A stretch of DNA of 9,055 nucleotides from Candidatus Delongbacteria bacterium. GTDB lineage: Bacteria > Delongbacteria > UBA4055. Under the pieces are notes generated by a model, which worked only from the letters and a program-made list of their open reading frames with translations, searched no databases and had not been told where the DNA came from. Position 1 is the stretch's first letter, and every line of letters starts with the position of its first letter. The translations under genes were made by a program, and so were the position numbers. Of this stretch, positions 1-6,074 are shown in pieces. The stretch is taken from contig JAQICF010000005.1 of the NCBI GenBank assembly GCA_027858795.1, positions 1-9,055 of the forward strand. The letters are read 5' to 3'.

Positions 1-167
1 TCATATGCCGAACTGAGCTCTCCTGAATATGACACTTCAATAATATTATCATCTATGAATGTCGATGAATTCATTCTTCTGATAGGATGACTTATTGAAA
101 AGGGACCACAACCTTGAAATAAAAAAGAGATAATGATCAAAACTATATAAAGTATTTTATTTTTCAT
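1..167 (-). CDS. Putative lipoprotein, N-terminal fragment (3' end outside window)
   Basis: The reading frame opens with ATG at 167 and runs without a stop to the window edge, giving 55 codons. The N-terminus is a clear export signal: Lys-Asn-Lys, then a hydrophobic core (about residues 5-17) ending in LFQGC, with Cys20 as the likely lipidated residue. Phe at -3 is not the commonest lipobox residue, so lipidation is probable, not certain. The mature part begins GPFSISHPIRR and continues with polar and charged residues. I do not recognise the family. A purine-rich GAAGGAAG lies 9 nt before the ATG and supports this start. It follows the repeat lipoprotein gene by 61 nt with no hairpin between them, so the two are probably co-transcribed. 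An envelope location is inferred from the signal peptide; the function is unknown. Confidence 0.72.
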   Translation of the reverse strand, partial: MKNKILYIVLIIISFLFQGCGPFSISHPIRRMNSSTFIDDNIIEVSYSGELSSAY

Positions 168-176
168 AATATTTGA

Positions 177-184
177 CTTCCTTC
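177..184 (-). promoter_or_regulatory. Ribosome binding site of the truncated lipoprotein gene
   Basis: GAAGGAAG on the minus strand lies 9 nt upstream of the ATG at 167. It is one of the few Shine-Dalgarno-like sequences in the window and supports calling this short, edge-cut frame a real gene. Confidence 0.55.
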
Positions 185-228
185 AGGCTAATTATATTTC
201 ATCACTTACTGAATAGGTTAAATATTAC

Positions 229-1323
229 TTACTTATCTTTTCTTTTCAAAAATTTAAATAACCATCTATCATTCTCTATTGCCTTGGAAGGCAAAGTATC
301 AAACGAATATATCATTAAGCCAGTATAAAAGAATTCAGGATACTTTACTTTCATTATATCTCTATAATTTCCATGAGCTTTTTCATAGATGAATTCTGAC
401 TTAAAGCTAGGAACAATTTCACTCGTTACCTCATCCCAATTATAAGAAACATATGCGATAATATTCCAATTTTCATCATACTCAAATCCAGTTTTCCAAC
501 GATCTTTCCAAACTTGTTCATAATCATTCCAAGAAGAAGTAGTCTCACTTGATAAATAACCATTCGTATAGAGGTAAATAGTCTTATCACCAATATTCCA
601 ATCGGAATTATAATAATCATAATCCATTACTTCTTTCAATTTCCCATCTTCATAAGTATACACCGATTTATCATACAATTCCCATCCTACAACATTCCAA
701 TCATACTCAATTATCTCACTTAACACACCATTTGAATATGTATACGTAGATTTATTGCCATAACCATCAGTATAGAAGTTCGTATACTCTGTTAGTAATC
801 CAGAAGTATAAGTCCAAGTTTTTTCCCATGTCATTTCCCAAATTCCATCATTATCATCATATCTGATTACCGAAGTAAGCAAATTATTTTCATAGGTTAC
901 CACTGTTTTTTGACTAGCTACGACAACACCCCCAAAGTAAAAATATTGTAGCACTTCTTTAGCCTTTCCGTTCTCATATGTATAAACAGATCTACTATTC
1001 ATAACCATTTCTTTACCATCATCATAACTTATAAACTCTTTTGGTAAAACTGTTGAAGTATTATCATAGCTAATAGAATCCTGATATTGATCACCATCAT
1101 AGAAGTCTATACCATAATCTAATTCAATTCTGCCATATACATCATAATCTAAATTCCATTCAGATGAAGGTATCCAAGTACTAGTTGCTGGCTCATACTC
1201 GTAATTATTTCTTTCAACCATTCTGTATGCAGTGACTGGATCACTACTAGTTGGATCATCTGAACAAGACATTATTAACAGCATTGAGATCATGAACGAA
1301 ACTACCATTGACTTCTTAAGCAT
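229..1323 (-). CDS. Lipoprotein with tandem ~28-residue YTY/G repeats
   Basis: This is a 364-residue protein with a lipoprotein signal peptide: Lys3-Lys4, a hydrophobic core, and the lipobox IMSC with Cys20, followed by SDD. After the signal comes a Tyr/Asp/Trp-rich repeat array. The motif (Y/F)xYxxGx begins near residues 114, 142, 170, 194, 222, 250, 280 and 311, mostly 28 residues apart. Weaker copies sit near 58 (LDYDVYGR) and 84 (ISYDNTS), giving about ten units, with Trp often placed before each motif. The pattern recalls YD/RHS-like and other beta-hairpin repeat proteins, but I cannot assign a named family. The tail (about 318-364) is non-repetitive and ends in basic residues (KFLKRKDK). 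The start is fixed by ATG with AGAGGTG 4 nt upstream. The gene appears to begin a new transcription unit behind a terminator. A surface-exposed binding or structural role is inference only. Confidence 0.85.
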   Translation of the reverse strand: MLKKSMVVSFMISMLLIMSCSDDPTSSDPVTAYRMVERNNYEYEPATSTWIPSSEWNLDYDVYGRIELDYGIDFYDGDQYQDSISYDNTSTVLPKEFISYDDGKEMVMNSRSVYTYENGKAKEVLQYFYFGGVVVASQKTVVTYENNLLTSVIRYDDNDGIWEMTWEKTWTYTSGLLTEYTNFYTDGYGNKSTYTYSNGVLSEIIEYDWNVVGWELYDKSVYTYEDGKLKEVMDYDYYNSDWNIGDKTIYLYTNGYLSSETTSSWNDYEQVWKDRWKTGFEYDENWNIIAYVSYNWDEVTSEIVPSFKSEFIYEKAHGNYRDIMKVKYPEFFYTGLMIYSFDTLPSKAIENDRWLFKFLKRKDK

Positions 1324-1327
1324 CTTG

Positions 1328-1334
1328 CACCTCT
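1328..1334 (-). promoter_or_regulatory. Ribosome binding site of the repeat lipoprotein gene
   Basis: AGAGGTG on the minus strand ends 4 nt before the ATG at 1323 (AGAGG is 6 nt away). It is the clearest Shine-Dalgarno sequence in the window and decides the start of the 364-residue lipoprotein. Confidence 0.65.
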
Positions 1335-1344
1335 ATTTATTTGG

Positions 1345-1370
1345 TTGTTCCGAAAATAATATTCGGACAA
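1345..1370 (-). other. Hairpin in the 5' leader of the repeat lipoprotein gene
   Basis: TCCGAA (1349-1354) pairs with TTCGGA (1362-1367) around a 7-nt A/T loop. The stem extends by three pairs (TTG with CAA) if T1348 bulges out. It lies 22 nt upstream of the start codon and just upstream of the ribosome binding site. If the suggested promoter is right, it falls near the 5' end of the transcript, where it could stabilise the mRNA or bind a regulator. No T-run follows on either side, so it is not a terminator. Confidence 0.4.
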
Positions 1371-1371
1371 A

Positions 1372-1402
1372 ACAACTTAACTAATATTTAGTATTTTTGC
1401 AA
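1372..1402 (-). promoter_or_regulatory. Possible promoter for the repeat lipoprotein gene
   Basis: On the minus strand a TTG (1402-1400) is followed after 20 nt by TAAGTTG (1379-1373), about 50 nt before the start codon. This resembles the Bacteroidota vegetative promoter (TTG, 19-21 nt, TAnnTTTG), with mismatches in the last bases of the -7 box. The position fits a promoter between the upstream terminator and this gene, but short matches occur by chance in AT-rich DNA. Confidence 0.28.
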
Positions 1403-1410
1403 TGATAAAA

Positions 1411-1438
1411 TAGAAGATAGAAGTTAGAAATTAGAGGA
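1411..1438. repeat. Degenerate heptamer tandem repeat, four copies
   Basis: Four consecutive 7-nt units on the plus strand read TAGAAGA, TAGAAGT, TAGAAAT and TAGAGGA, followed by GG. The TAGA core is invariant. The array separates the palindrome island from the putative promoter. On the minus strand it is a pyrimidine-rich tract. No function is evident; it may be a slippage-derived microsatellite. Confidence 0.6.
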
Positions 1439-1453
1439 GGGGATTAATGACGG

Positions 1454-1565
1454 ATATCCCAGCGGGATATAACACCCATAACCGCAGGTTTCAACCTGCG
1501 GGACAAAAAAGGGGCGTATATCGATACGCCCCTACATCCCATAAGGTCGAACACACCGGTTTGTT
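1454..1565. repeat. Island of consecutive intergenic palindromes
   Basis: Four inverted repeats follow one another in non-coding DNA. (1) ATATCCC/GGGATAT with a 3-nt loop at 1454-1470. (2) CCGCAGGTT/AACCTGCGG with a 2-nt centre at 1482-1501, perfect over 9 bp. (3) AGGGGCGTAT/ATACGCCCCT with a 4-nt loop at 1510-1533, perfect over 10 bp. (4) An imperfect 16-nt palindrome centred on ACCGGT at 1550-1565. The GC-rich stems stand out against the AT-rich surroundings. Sequences of the GGTTTCAACC and GTAGGGGCGTAT type are, from general knowledge, frequent dispersed intergenic repeats in many bacteria. This therefore looks like a mosaic of such repeats downstream of the SGNH gene. A short open frame reading through it on the plus strand is not a gene. 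Confidence 0.75.
1504..1534 (-). terminator. Intrinsic terminator after the acylation operon
   Basis: On the minus strand the perfect 10-bp stem (1533-1524 with 1519-1510, tetraloop CGAT) is followed directly by a run of T residues (complement of the A-run at 1505-1510). This is the classic layout of a rho-independent terminator, 42 nt after the stop codon of the last SGNH gene. The stem belongs to the palindrome island, so a dispersed repeat appears to serve as the terminator. Confidence 0.68.
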
Positions 1566-1575
1566 ACATCAATCG

Positions 1576-2481
1576 CTATTTAAATGTGATGATCGTATTC
1601 AGGATCCGACTGATCTTCTCTGCACCATTATTATTCAAATGATCCGCATTAGCAAAATCTTCTATCTTAAATCTCCTATCATCCAAAAAAGAATAATAAT
1701 AGGTATTCTTAAATTTGTGGCTTAATTCAAAACAATAACTTTCGGTAGCGATCAACTGATCAGCATCCAAATTCTCTCTGTAAGTCTCCCATGCAGGTAA
1801 AACAACCAAGAATACAGTAACATCCATCTGCTTACATTCATTGATAAACTTCTCTAAGATCTCAAGATTACTGCTAAAGGCATCATAATTCTCAACTGTA
1901 TGCACCTTTGCAGCAGTAATACCAGAAGTCTCCATATCAACATCAACTAAAGCTGTTCTCTGACCGAAACCCAGTTCAGTACAATTAATTCCTTTGTCTT
2001 CTTCTACAAACAACTTGTAAGCATGAATTAAAAGAGGTGCTATCTTTCTGTTAAATATTTCAAAATTATATTTCCAGGATGGTTCCTGTGCATCATAATA
2101 TATCTTATAATCCTTGATCCTCCAGTCTGCATCTCCACCCTCCATATCATAGAACAGAGAAAAATACGATATCGGGATGACAACATTCTTAAGGCTTGAC
2201 ATTTCAGCTTTAAATTTATCAAAAATGAAGTAATCCCACTTAAGCGATTGAGCTACATGAGCAGCACTGAAAGTATTCATAGAGAAATACTGAGGATCGA
2301 TCCCGTAGAAACTATGAGAGCTTCCAACTATCAAAGTTTCGATATCTTTAGCATTCGTAGTTAGATATTCATTCTTGTAGGAATAATCATTGGGTTGAAT
2401 ACGGATGTATAATTCTAGGAAAATAACCACTGCGAGTATCGGAACTAAGAAGAAAGATATTTTTATAAGATAACTTTTCAT
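1576..2481 (-). CDS. Membrane-anchored SGNH-hydrolase-like protein (second copy), MBOAT partner
   Basis: This 301-residue protein has one N-terminal membrane segment (about residues 7-24, after Lys2 and Lys7), predicting a short cytoplasmic tail and a periplasmic domain. The domain opens with a strand leading to GSSHS (53-57), the SGNH block-I turn with likely nucleophile Ser55. It ends with NADHLNNNG (278-286), the C-terminal block carrying His281. The residue three before this His is Asn278 where the family usually has Asp. The pattern GSSHSFYGIDPQYF followed by a NVVIPISYFSLFY strand resembles proteins found beside MBOAT genes in Bacteroidota. A role in transferring or removing acyl groups on an envelope polymer, like AlgJ/AlgX or DltD, is inferred. 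The ATG at 2481 lies one nt after the previous stop (TAATATG); an in-frame TTG 18 nt upstream is less likely. The stop is TAG. It is the last gene of the cluster. Confidence 0.82.
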   Translation of the reverse strand: MKSYLIKISFFLVPILAVVIFLELYIRIQPNDYSYKNEYLTTNAKDIETLIVGSSHSFYGIDPQYFSMNTFSAAHVAQSLKWDYFIFDKFKAEMSSLKNVVIPISYFSLFYDMEGGDADWRIKDYKIYYDAQEPSWKYNFEIFNRKIAPLLIHAYKLFVEEDKGINCTELGFGQRTALVDVDMETSGITAAKVHTVENYDAFSSNLEILEKFINECKQMDVTVFLVVLPAWETYRENLDADQLIATESYCFELSHKFKNTYYYSFLDDRRFKIEDFANADHLNNNGAEKISRILNTIITFK

Positions 2482-2482
2482 A

Positions 2483-3361
2483 TTAGTCAGCTTCCACAAT
2501 TTTCAATAATTCTTTAGCAAACATCTCTCCACCAATATCGTTCAAATGATCCTGATTCGCAAAGTATTCATCATGATCTATATAAATCTCTGTAAAGTCA
2601 TAGGTTTTAATTCCAAGCTCTGTAAAATGCGTGTCAGCACCAAAATTACGACCATTTACTTCAGTAAGATAATCTTTCGCCAATGGAAATTTCACAGCAA
2701 TAATATCAATATTGTTCTCTCTGCAGAATTTCACTATCTCAGTCATGCATAACTTCAAGCTCTCTGATGATTCTGTTCCAAGAAATTGCTTTTTAGCTCT
2801 TTTTTCGGAATCCTTCTGCTTATTCTCATTCGTAGCCCAGTCGTAAATCTTAGGCTTCTTATCTTTGAACAGAGATTTAAAATATCTTTCAACTATACCT
2901 GTAGTCTTAGCATTGAAGAGTGGAATATATCTCTTGAAATATTTCTCTTTAATTATAGATATCTTATCACCGAGTAAAAAATCTTTATCATCAAGGCCTA
3001 AAAAGTAAACAGATCTGTCTTTGTTATTCAATTTTTCTCTGTAAAATGACAAGGTGTGGTCATCAGCCGTAATGAGAACTTTCTTAACATTATGATGCTT
3101 CTTCAGAAAAATAATCTTCCTGTAAATATCAAAATAGGAATCTGAACCTATCGAAAAATTATATATCCCGTGTTCTCTGAGATTTTGCTTAAGTGGACCT
3201 CCATGAGAATCAGCCATAATAAAAACTGTATCATTTGAAGTTATCTCTGGGATATTCTCATAGGGTTTGTAATAATATTCTTTGACAATGAAAAATATCG
3301 TTGTGTTTATAAGTATAACACCGAAAGTGAATAATAATATTCTGAAGAAGTATTTTTTCAT
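2483..3361 (-). CDS. Membrane-anchored SGNH-hydrolase-like protein (first copy), MBOAT partner
   Basis: This 292-residue protein has a single N-terminal membrane helix (about residues 5-26) and an outward-facing domain. The SGNH block-I turn is ADSHGG (50-55) with likely nucleophile Ser52. The C-terminal block is NQDHLNDIGG (269-278) with His272, and Asn269 at the position usually held by the triad Asp. The strand KKVLITADDHTLSFY aligns with the equivalent segment of the downstream neighbour, so the two are probably diverged paralogues. Between about residues 164 and 195 lies a Lys-rich polar insert absent from the neighbour. By family knowledge such proteins work with MBOATs in O-acetylation of envelope polymers (AlgJ/AlgX, DltD); which polymer is unknown here. 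The ATG at 3361 is one nt past the MBOAT stop, so coupled translation is likely. A TTG 27 nt upstream would overlap the MBOAT gene and is disfavoured. Confidence 0.82.
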   Translation of the reverse strand: MKKYFFRILLFTFGVILINTTIFFIVKEYYYKPYENIPEITSNDTVFIMADSHGGPLKQNLREHGIYNFSIGSDSYFDIYRKIIFLKKHHNVKKVLITADDHTLSFYREKLNNKDRSVYFLGLDDKDFLLGDKISIIKEKYFKRYIPLFNAKTTGIVERYFKSLFKDKKPKIYDWATNENKQKDSEKRAKKQFLGTESSESLKLCMTEIVKFCRENNIDIIAVKFPLAKDYLTEVNGRNFGADTHFTELGIKTYDFTEIYIDHDEYFANQDHLNDIGGEMFAKELLKIVEAD

Positions 3362-3362
3362 A

Positions 3363-4811
3363 TTAGAACTGGAAGTAAATGAACTCAATTGTCTCTGAGT
3401 AATTGCCTAAGATATATATCATTAGTACTATACCATAGTAGAATATCCATTTTGGAATTTTGTATTTGTATATACTGAGGTTAGCTATAGCAAATTCCTC
3501 TTTCCTGCCGATCCATTCAATGACAACAAAGAAAACAATTAATTTTAATGTGATCCAGCCCTTAGCTGAAATATCAGGACTGGAAAGTAAAGACTTTGAA
3601 AATATGCCTGCAATATATTCAAAAGCATGTTTCATGCTCTCTGCTCTGAAGAATATCCATGCAAAAGTAGTTAAAGTAAAAGTAGATAAGATGCTTAAAG
3701 TCTCTCTCAAAGAAGGAAAGATCGTATTCTCTGCTACTGTACCAATATTCTTTCTATTCCTTTTCATCAACAGAAGCGGAAGGAAATATATAGCATTCAA
3801 AGCACCCCATGCAATGAAAGTCCAGTTCGCACCATGCCAGAAACCTGAGACAATGAATATTATAAATGTATTCCTAACTTTATTTGCAGTTGATCCCTTG
3901 CTACCACCTAAAGGAATGTACAGGTAATCTCTGAACCAGGTTGAAAGAGAAATATGCCATCTTCTCCAGAACTCTGCTATATCTCTGGAAAAATACGGAT
4001 ACGAAAAATTCTTCATCAGATCAAAACCGAATAATCTTGAAGTACCTATTGCAATATCAGAGTAACCTGAGAAATCTCCGTAGATCTGGAAGGCGAAGAA
4101 TACTGCTCCCAGCACCAATGAACTACCTGTTTGCTCAGCGGAATTATTGAAAATCAAATTTGCATACTTTGCACAATTATCGGCAATAACGATCTTCTTA
4201 AATAGTCCCCAAAGAATCTGCCTTGAACCCAGTATTGCATTTTCGTATTTGAAATATCGTTTCACATAGAATTGCGGTAGAAGATGTGTTGCTCTTTCGA
4301 TCGGACCTGCCACAAGTTGGGGAAAGAAACTCACAAAGCTGAAGAAAGCTATGATATCCTTTGTCGGTTCTAGTTTCTTTCTATAGACATCAATCGAATA
4401 GCTTAAAGTCTGGAATGTGTAGAAACTTATACCTACCGGTAAGATTATATTTAGTCTAGAAGGTTCTATAGACGTTCCGAACAGAGTAAACGCATCTGCA
4501 AAGCTCTCAGCAAAGAAATTGTAATACTTAAAAAAACCAAGGAAACCGAGATTCACTGAAATACTCGTAAGTAAATAAATTTTTCTTAGACCAGGTTTAT
4601 CGGTTGATTTGAGCTTAAGACCTACGATATAATCCACTATTGAACTGAAGAATATCAGAGATAAAAAACGCCAGTCCCACCATCCGTAAAAGATATAACT
4701 CGCTACTAAAATAAAAAAATTCTGAGCTTTCAGATTTTTTTTAAAAACGAACCAGTAGAGAATAAATACTAAAGGTAAAAATATGGCAAACTCAATCGAG
4801 TTAAAGAACAT
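3363..4811 (-). CDS. AlgI-like MBOAT membrane-bound O-acyltransferase
   Basis: This 482-residue polytopic membrane protein is full length for the AlgI/DltB/PatA branch of the MBOAT family. It has many hydrophobic helices from residue 7 to the end. Diagnostic segments in order are: FVASYIFYGWWD-like (36-46), LPVGISFYTFQTLSYSID (124-141), FFPQLVAGPIERATHLLPQ (162-180), YGDFSGYSDIAIG (244-256), FWRRWHISLSTWFRDYLYIP (281-300) and SGFWHGANWTFIAWG (322-336). His326 in the last segment is the family's invariant catalytic His, and His286 is the second conserved one. The family takes acyl groups, usually acetyl, from the cytoplasm and passes them to an exported polymer through a periplasmic partner. 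Here two SGNH partners follow with 1-nt gaps, the layout of an O-acetylation module. ATG at 4811 abuts the preceding stop (TAAATG). I give no gene symbol because the acceptor polymer is not known. Confidence 0.93.
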   Translation of the reverse strand: MFFNSIEFAIFLPLVFILYWFVFKKNLKAQNFFILVASYIFYGWWDWRFLSLIFFSSIVDYIVGLKLKSTDKPGLRKIYLLTSISVNLGFLGFFKYYNFFAESFADAFTLFGTSIEPSRLNIILPVGISFYTFQTLSYSIDVYRKKLEPTKDIIAFFSFVSFFPQLVAGPIERATHLLPQFYVKRYFKYENAILGSRQILWGLFKKIVIADNCAKYANLIFNNSAEQTGSSLVLGAVFFAFQIYGDFSGYSDIAIGTSRLFGFDLMKNFSYPYFSRDIAEFWRRWHISLSTWFRDYLYIPLGGSKGSTANKVRNTFIIFIVSGFWHGANWTFIAWGALNAIYFLPLLLMKRNRKNIGTVAENTIFPSLRETLSILSTFTLTTFAWIFFRAESMKHAFEYIAGIFSKSLLSSPDISAKGWITLKLIVFFVVIEWIGRKEEFAIANLSIYKYKIPKWIFYYGIVLMIYILGNYSETIEFIYFQF

Positions 4812-6062
4812 TTATGTTTTTCTCTTCTTCTTATTTGTTGCGGGAAATAATATATTATTCAGGATCAATCTATATCCTGGTGAATTCTTATAAAGTTCAA
4901 GTTCCGTAGGTGGATCCATAACAAAATGCTTATGGTCCTCAGGATCATGACCTCCGTAGAAAGTAAAAAATCCCTGTCCGAGTGGAGCATAAATATATTT
5001 AACGATCTCTGAATTCTTAACATCTCCAAGAATGACTACATTCTTTTTTATCAACTCTCTTCTAAAAGCTGTAGTCTGTCCCATAAAACCTTTTATAATT
5101 CTGGTATGGTTCTGAGTAAGAATTGAAGCAATAGGATCGAACTTTGCTGAAAAATCAAATAAAGTAAAATAATCATTCTTCTCAGGTACACTCATATTCA
5201 TTTCTTTAGAAAGATCAATATTGGAATACTCATATACATATGGATTTACTTCCAGCTGGAAATCTTTAAAAGCTAAACACTGTGAGTAATCTAATTTATT
5301 CTGAAAATTAGGATCTATAGGATCTCCATCAAAAGCTGTATCACAAATATCCGTTTTATAAGCAGCCAATGCTATGTCAAAAGTATCAGCAGCACTACAC
5401 ATTGCAAATAGAAATCCACCTTGGATTACAAATTGTTTTATCTTTATAACAACTGCCAATTTTTCTTTTGATACCTTAGAAAATCCAAGTTGCTTAGACA
5501 GTTCTTCAAATCTTCTGACCTGTTCTCTGTACCAACTATCATTTCCGTGACCTGCAAGGAATTTTCCGTATTGACCCGTAAAATCCTCATGATGCAAATG
5601 CAGCCAGTCATATTTGGAAAGATCACCTCTGAGAACTTCTTTGTCCCATAAAATCTCGTAAGGTATTTCCGCATAAGTTAAAGCAAGTGTAACAGCATCA
5701 TCCCAGGGGAATTTTCCTTCCGGAGTATAAATAGCCACTTTCGGAGCTTTTTCAAGCTCTACTACTTCCATGTTAGACTGTAAAATTTCATTCGCAATAG
5801 AAGCAAAATCACTCTGAGATATAAGTTCGTAACTTACACCTCGAATTATCGCTTCATTGATTATGTTCTCGTATCCCTCTATCTTGAAAGATCCACCTCG
5901 ATAGTTCAGAAGCCATTCGACTTTTGCACCTCTATCAATAGACCAATAAGCTAAACCATACGCTTTTAAATGATCTTCCTGATCCCAGTCCATAGGAATT
6001 AAAATATCTTCCGCACGAACAAAAAAAGATACTACAAACAATATTATTAACAATTTTTTCAT
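4812..6062 (-). CDS. Secreted protein of the family misnamed 'asparagine synthetase B'; activity unknown
   Basis: This 416-residue protein has a Sec-type signal peptide (Lys2-Lys3, hydrophobic core 4-15, probable cleavage near RAED, residues 16-19). The mature start, ILIPMDWDQEDHLKAYGLAYW, and the segment WLLNYRGGSF match from memory a conserved FCB-group family labelled asparagine synthetase B. The label is not supported. There is no N-terminal catalytic Cys, no SGG-type ATP-pyrophosphatase loop, and the protein is exported. Conserved-looking polar sites are LHLHHED (154-160), FAMCSAAD (219-226) and GGHDPEDHKH (370-379). The Cys222 turn after a GGFLF strand recalls a class-I glutamine-amidotransferase-like or ThuA-like fold, which is inference. 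The C-terminus is very basic (KKKRKT). ATG at 6062 is chosen over TTG at 6071 because MKK gives a normal signal peptide. It lies 12 nt after nadB and touches the MBOAT gene. Confidence 0.85.
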   Translation of the reverse strand: MKKLLIILFVVSFFVRAEDILIPMDWDQEDHLKAYGLAYWSIDRGAKVEWLLNYRGGSFKIEGYENIINEAIIRGVSYELISQSDFASIANEILQSNMEVVELEKAPKVAIYTPEGKFPWDDAVTLALTYAEIPYEILWDKEVLRGDLSKYDWLHLHHEDFTGQYGKFLAGHGNDSWYREQVRRFEELSKQLGFSKVSKEKLAVVIKIKQFVIQGGFLFAMCSAADTFDIALAAYKTDICDTAFDGDPIDPNFQNKLDYSQCLAFKDFQLEVNPYVYEYSNIDLSKEMNMSVPEKNDYFTLFDFSAKFDPIASILTQNHTRIIKGFMGQTTAFRRELIKKNVVILGDVKNSEIVKYIYAPLGQGFFTFYGGHDPEDHKHFVMDPPTELELYKNSPGYRLILNNILFPATNKKKRKT

Positions 6063-6074
6063 ATTATACAAAAT

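Noticed and set aside
1349..1367. Riboswitch in the leader of the repeat lipoprotein
   Set aside because: Only one short hairpin is present in a leader of about 50 nt; no conserved riboswitch core was recognised.
1411..1438. CRISPR-like repeats
   Set aside because: The units are 7 nt and contiguous with no spacers; there are no cas genes.
1447..1725. Plus-strand open frame of 92 codons across the palindrome island
   Set aside because: Its first third is read through three hairpins and the rest is antisense to the end of the SGNH gene. Composition and position indicate a chance frame, not a protein.
3361..3388. Longer start for the first SGNH protein (TTG at 3388), and likewise TTG at 2499 and 6071
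   Set aside because: All three extensions use TTG and would put a polar stretch before a normal Met-Lys signal or anchor. The ATG starts fit the tight gene spacing better.
3460..3927. Plus-strand open frame of 155 codons inside the MBOAT gene
   Set aside because: It is antisense to conserved MBOAT motifs, has no ribosome binding site and no recognisable protein pattern.
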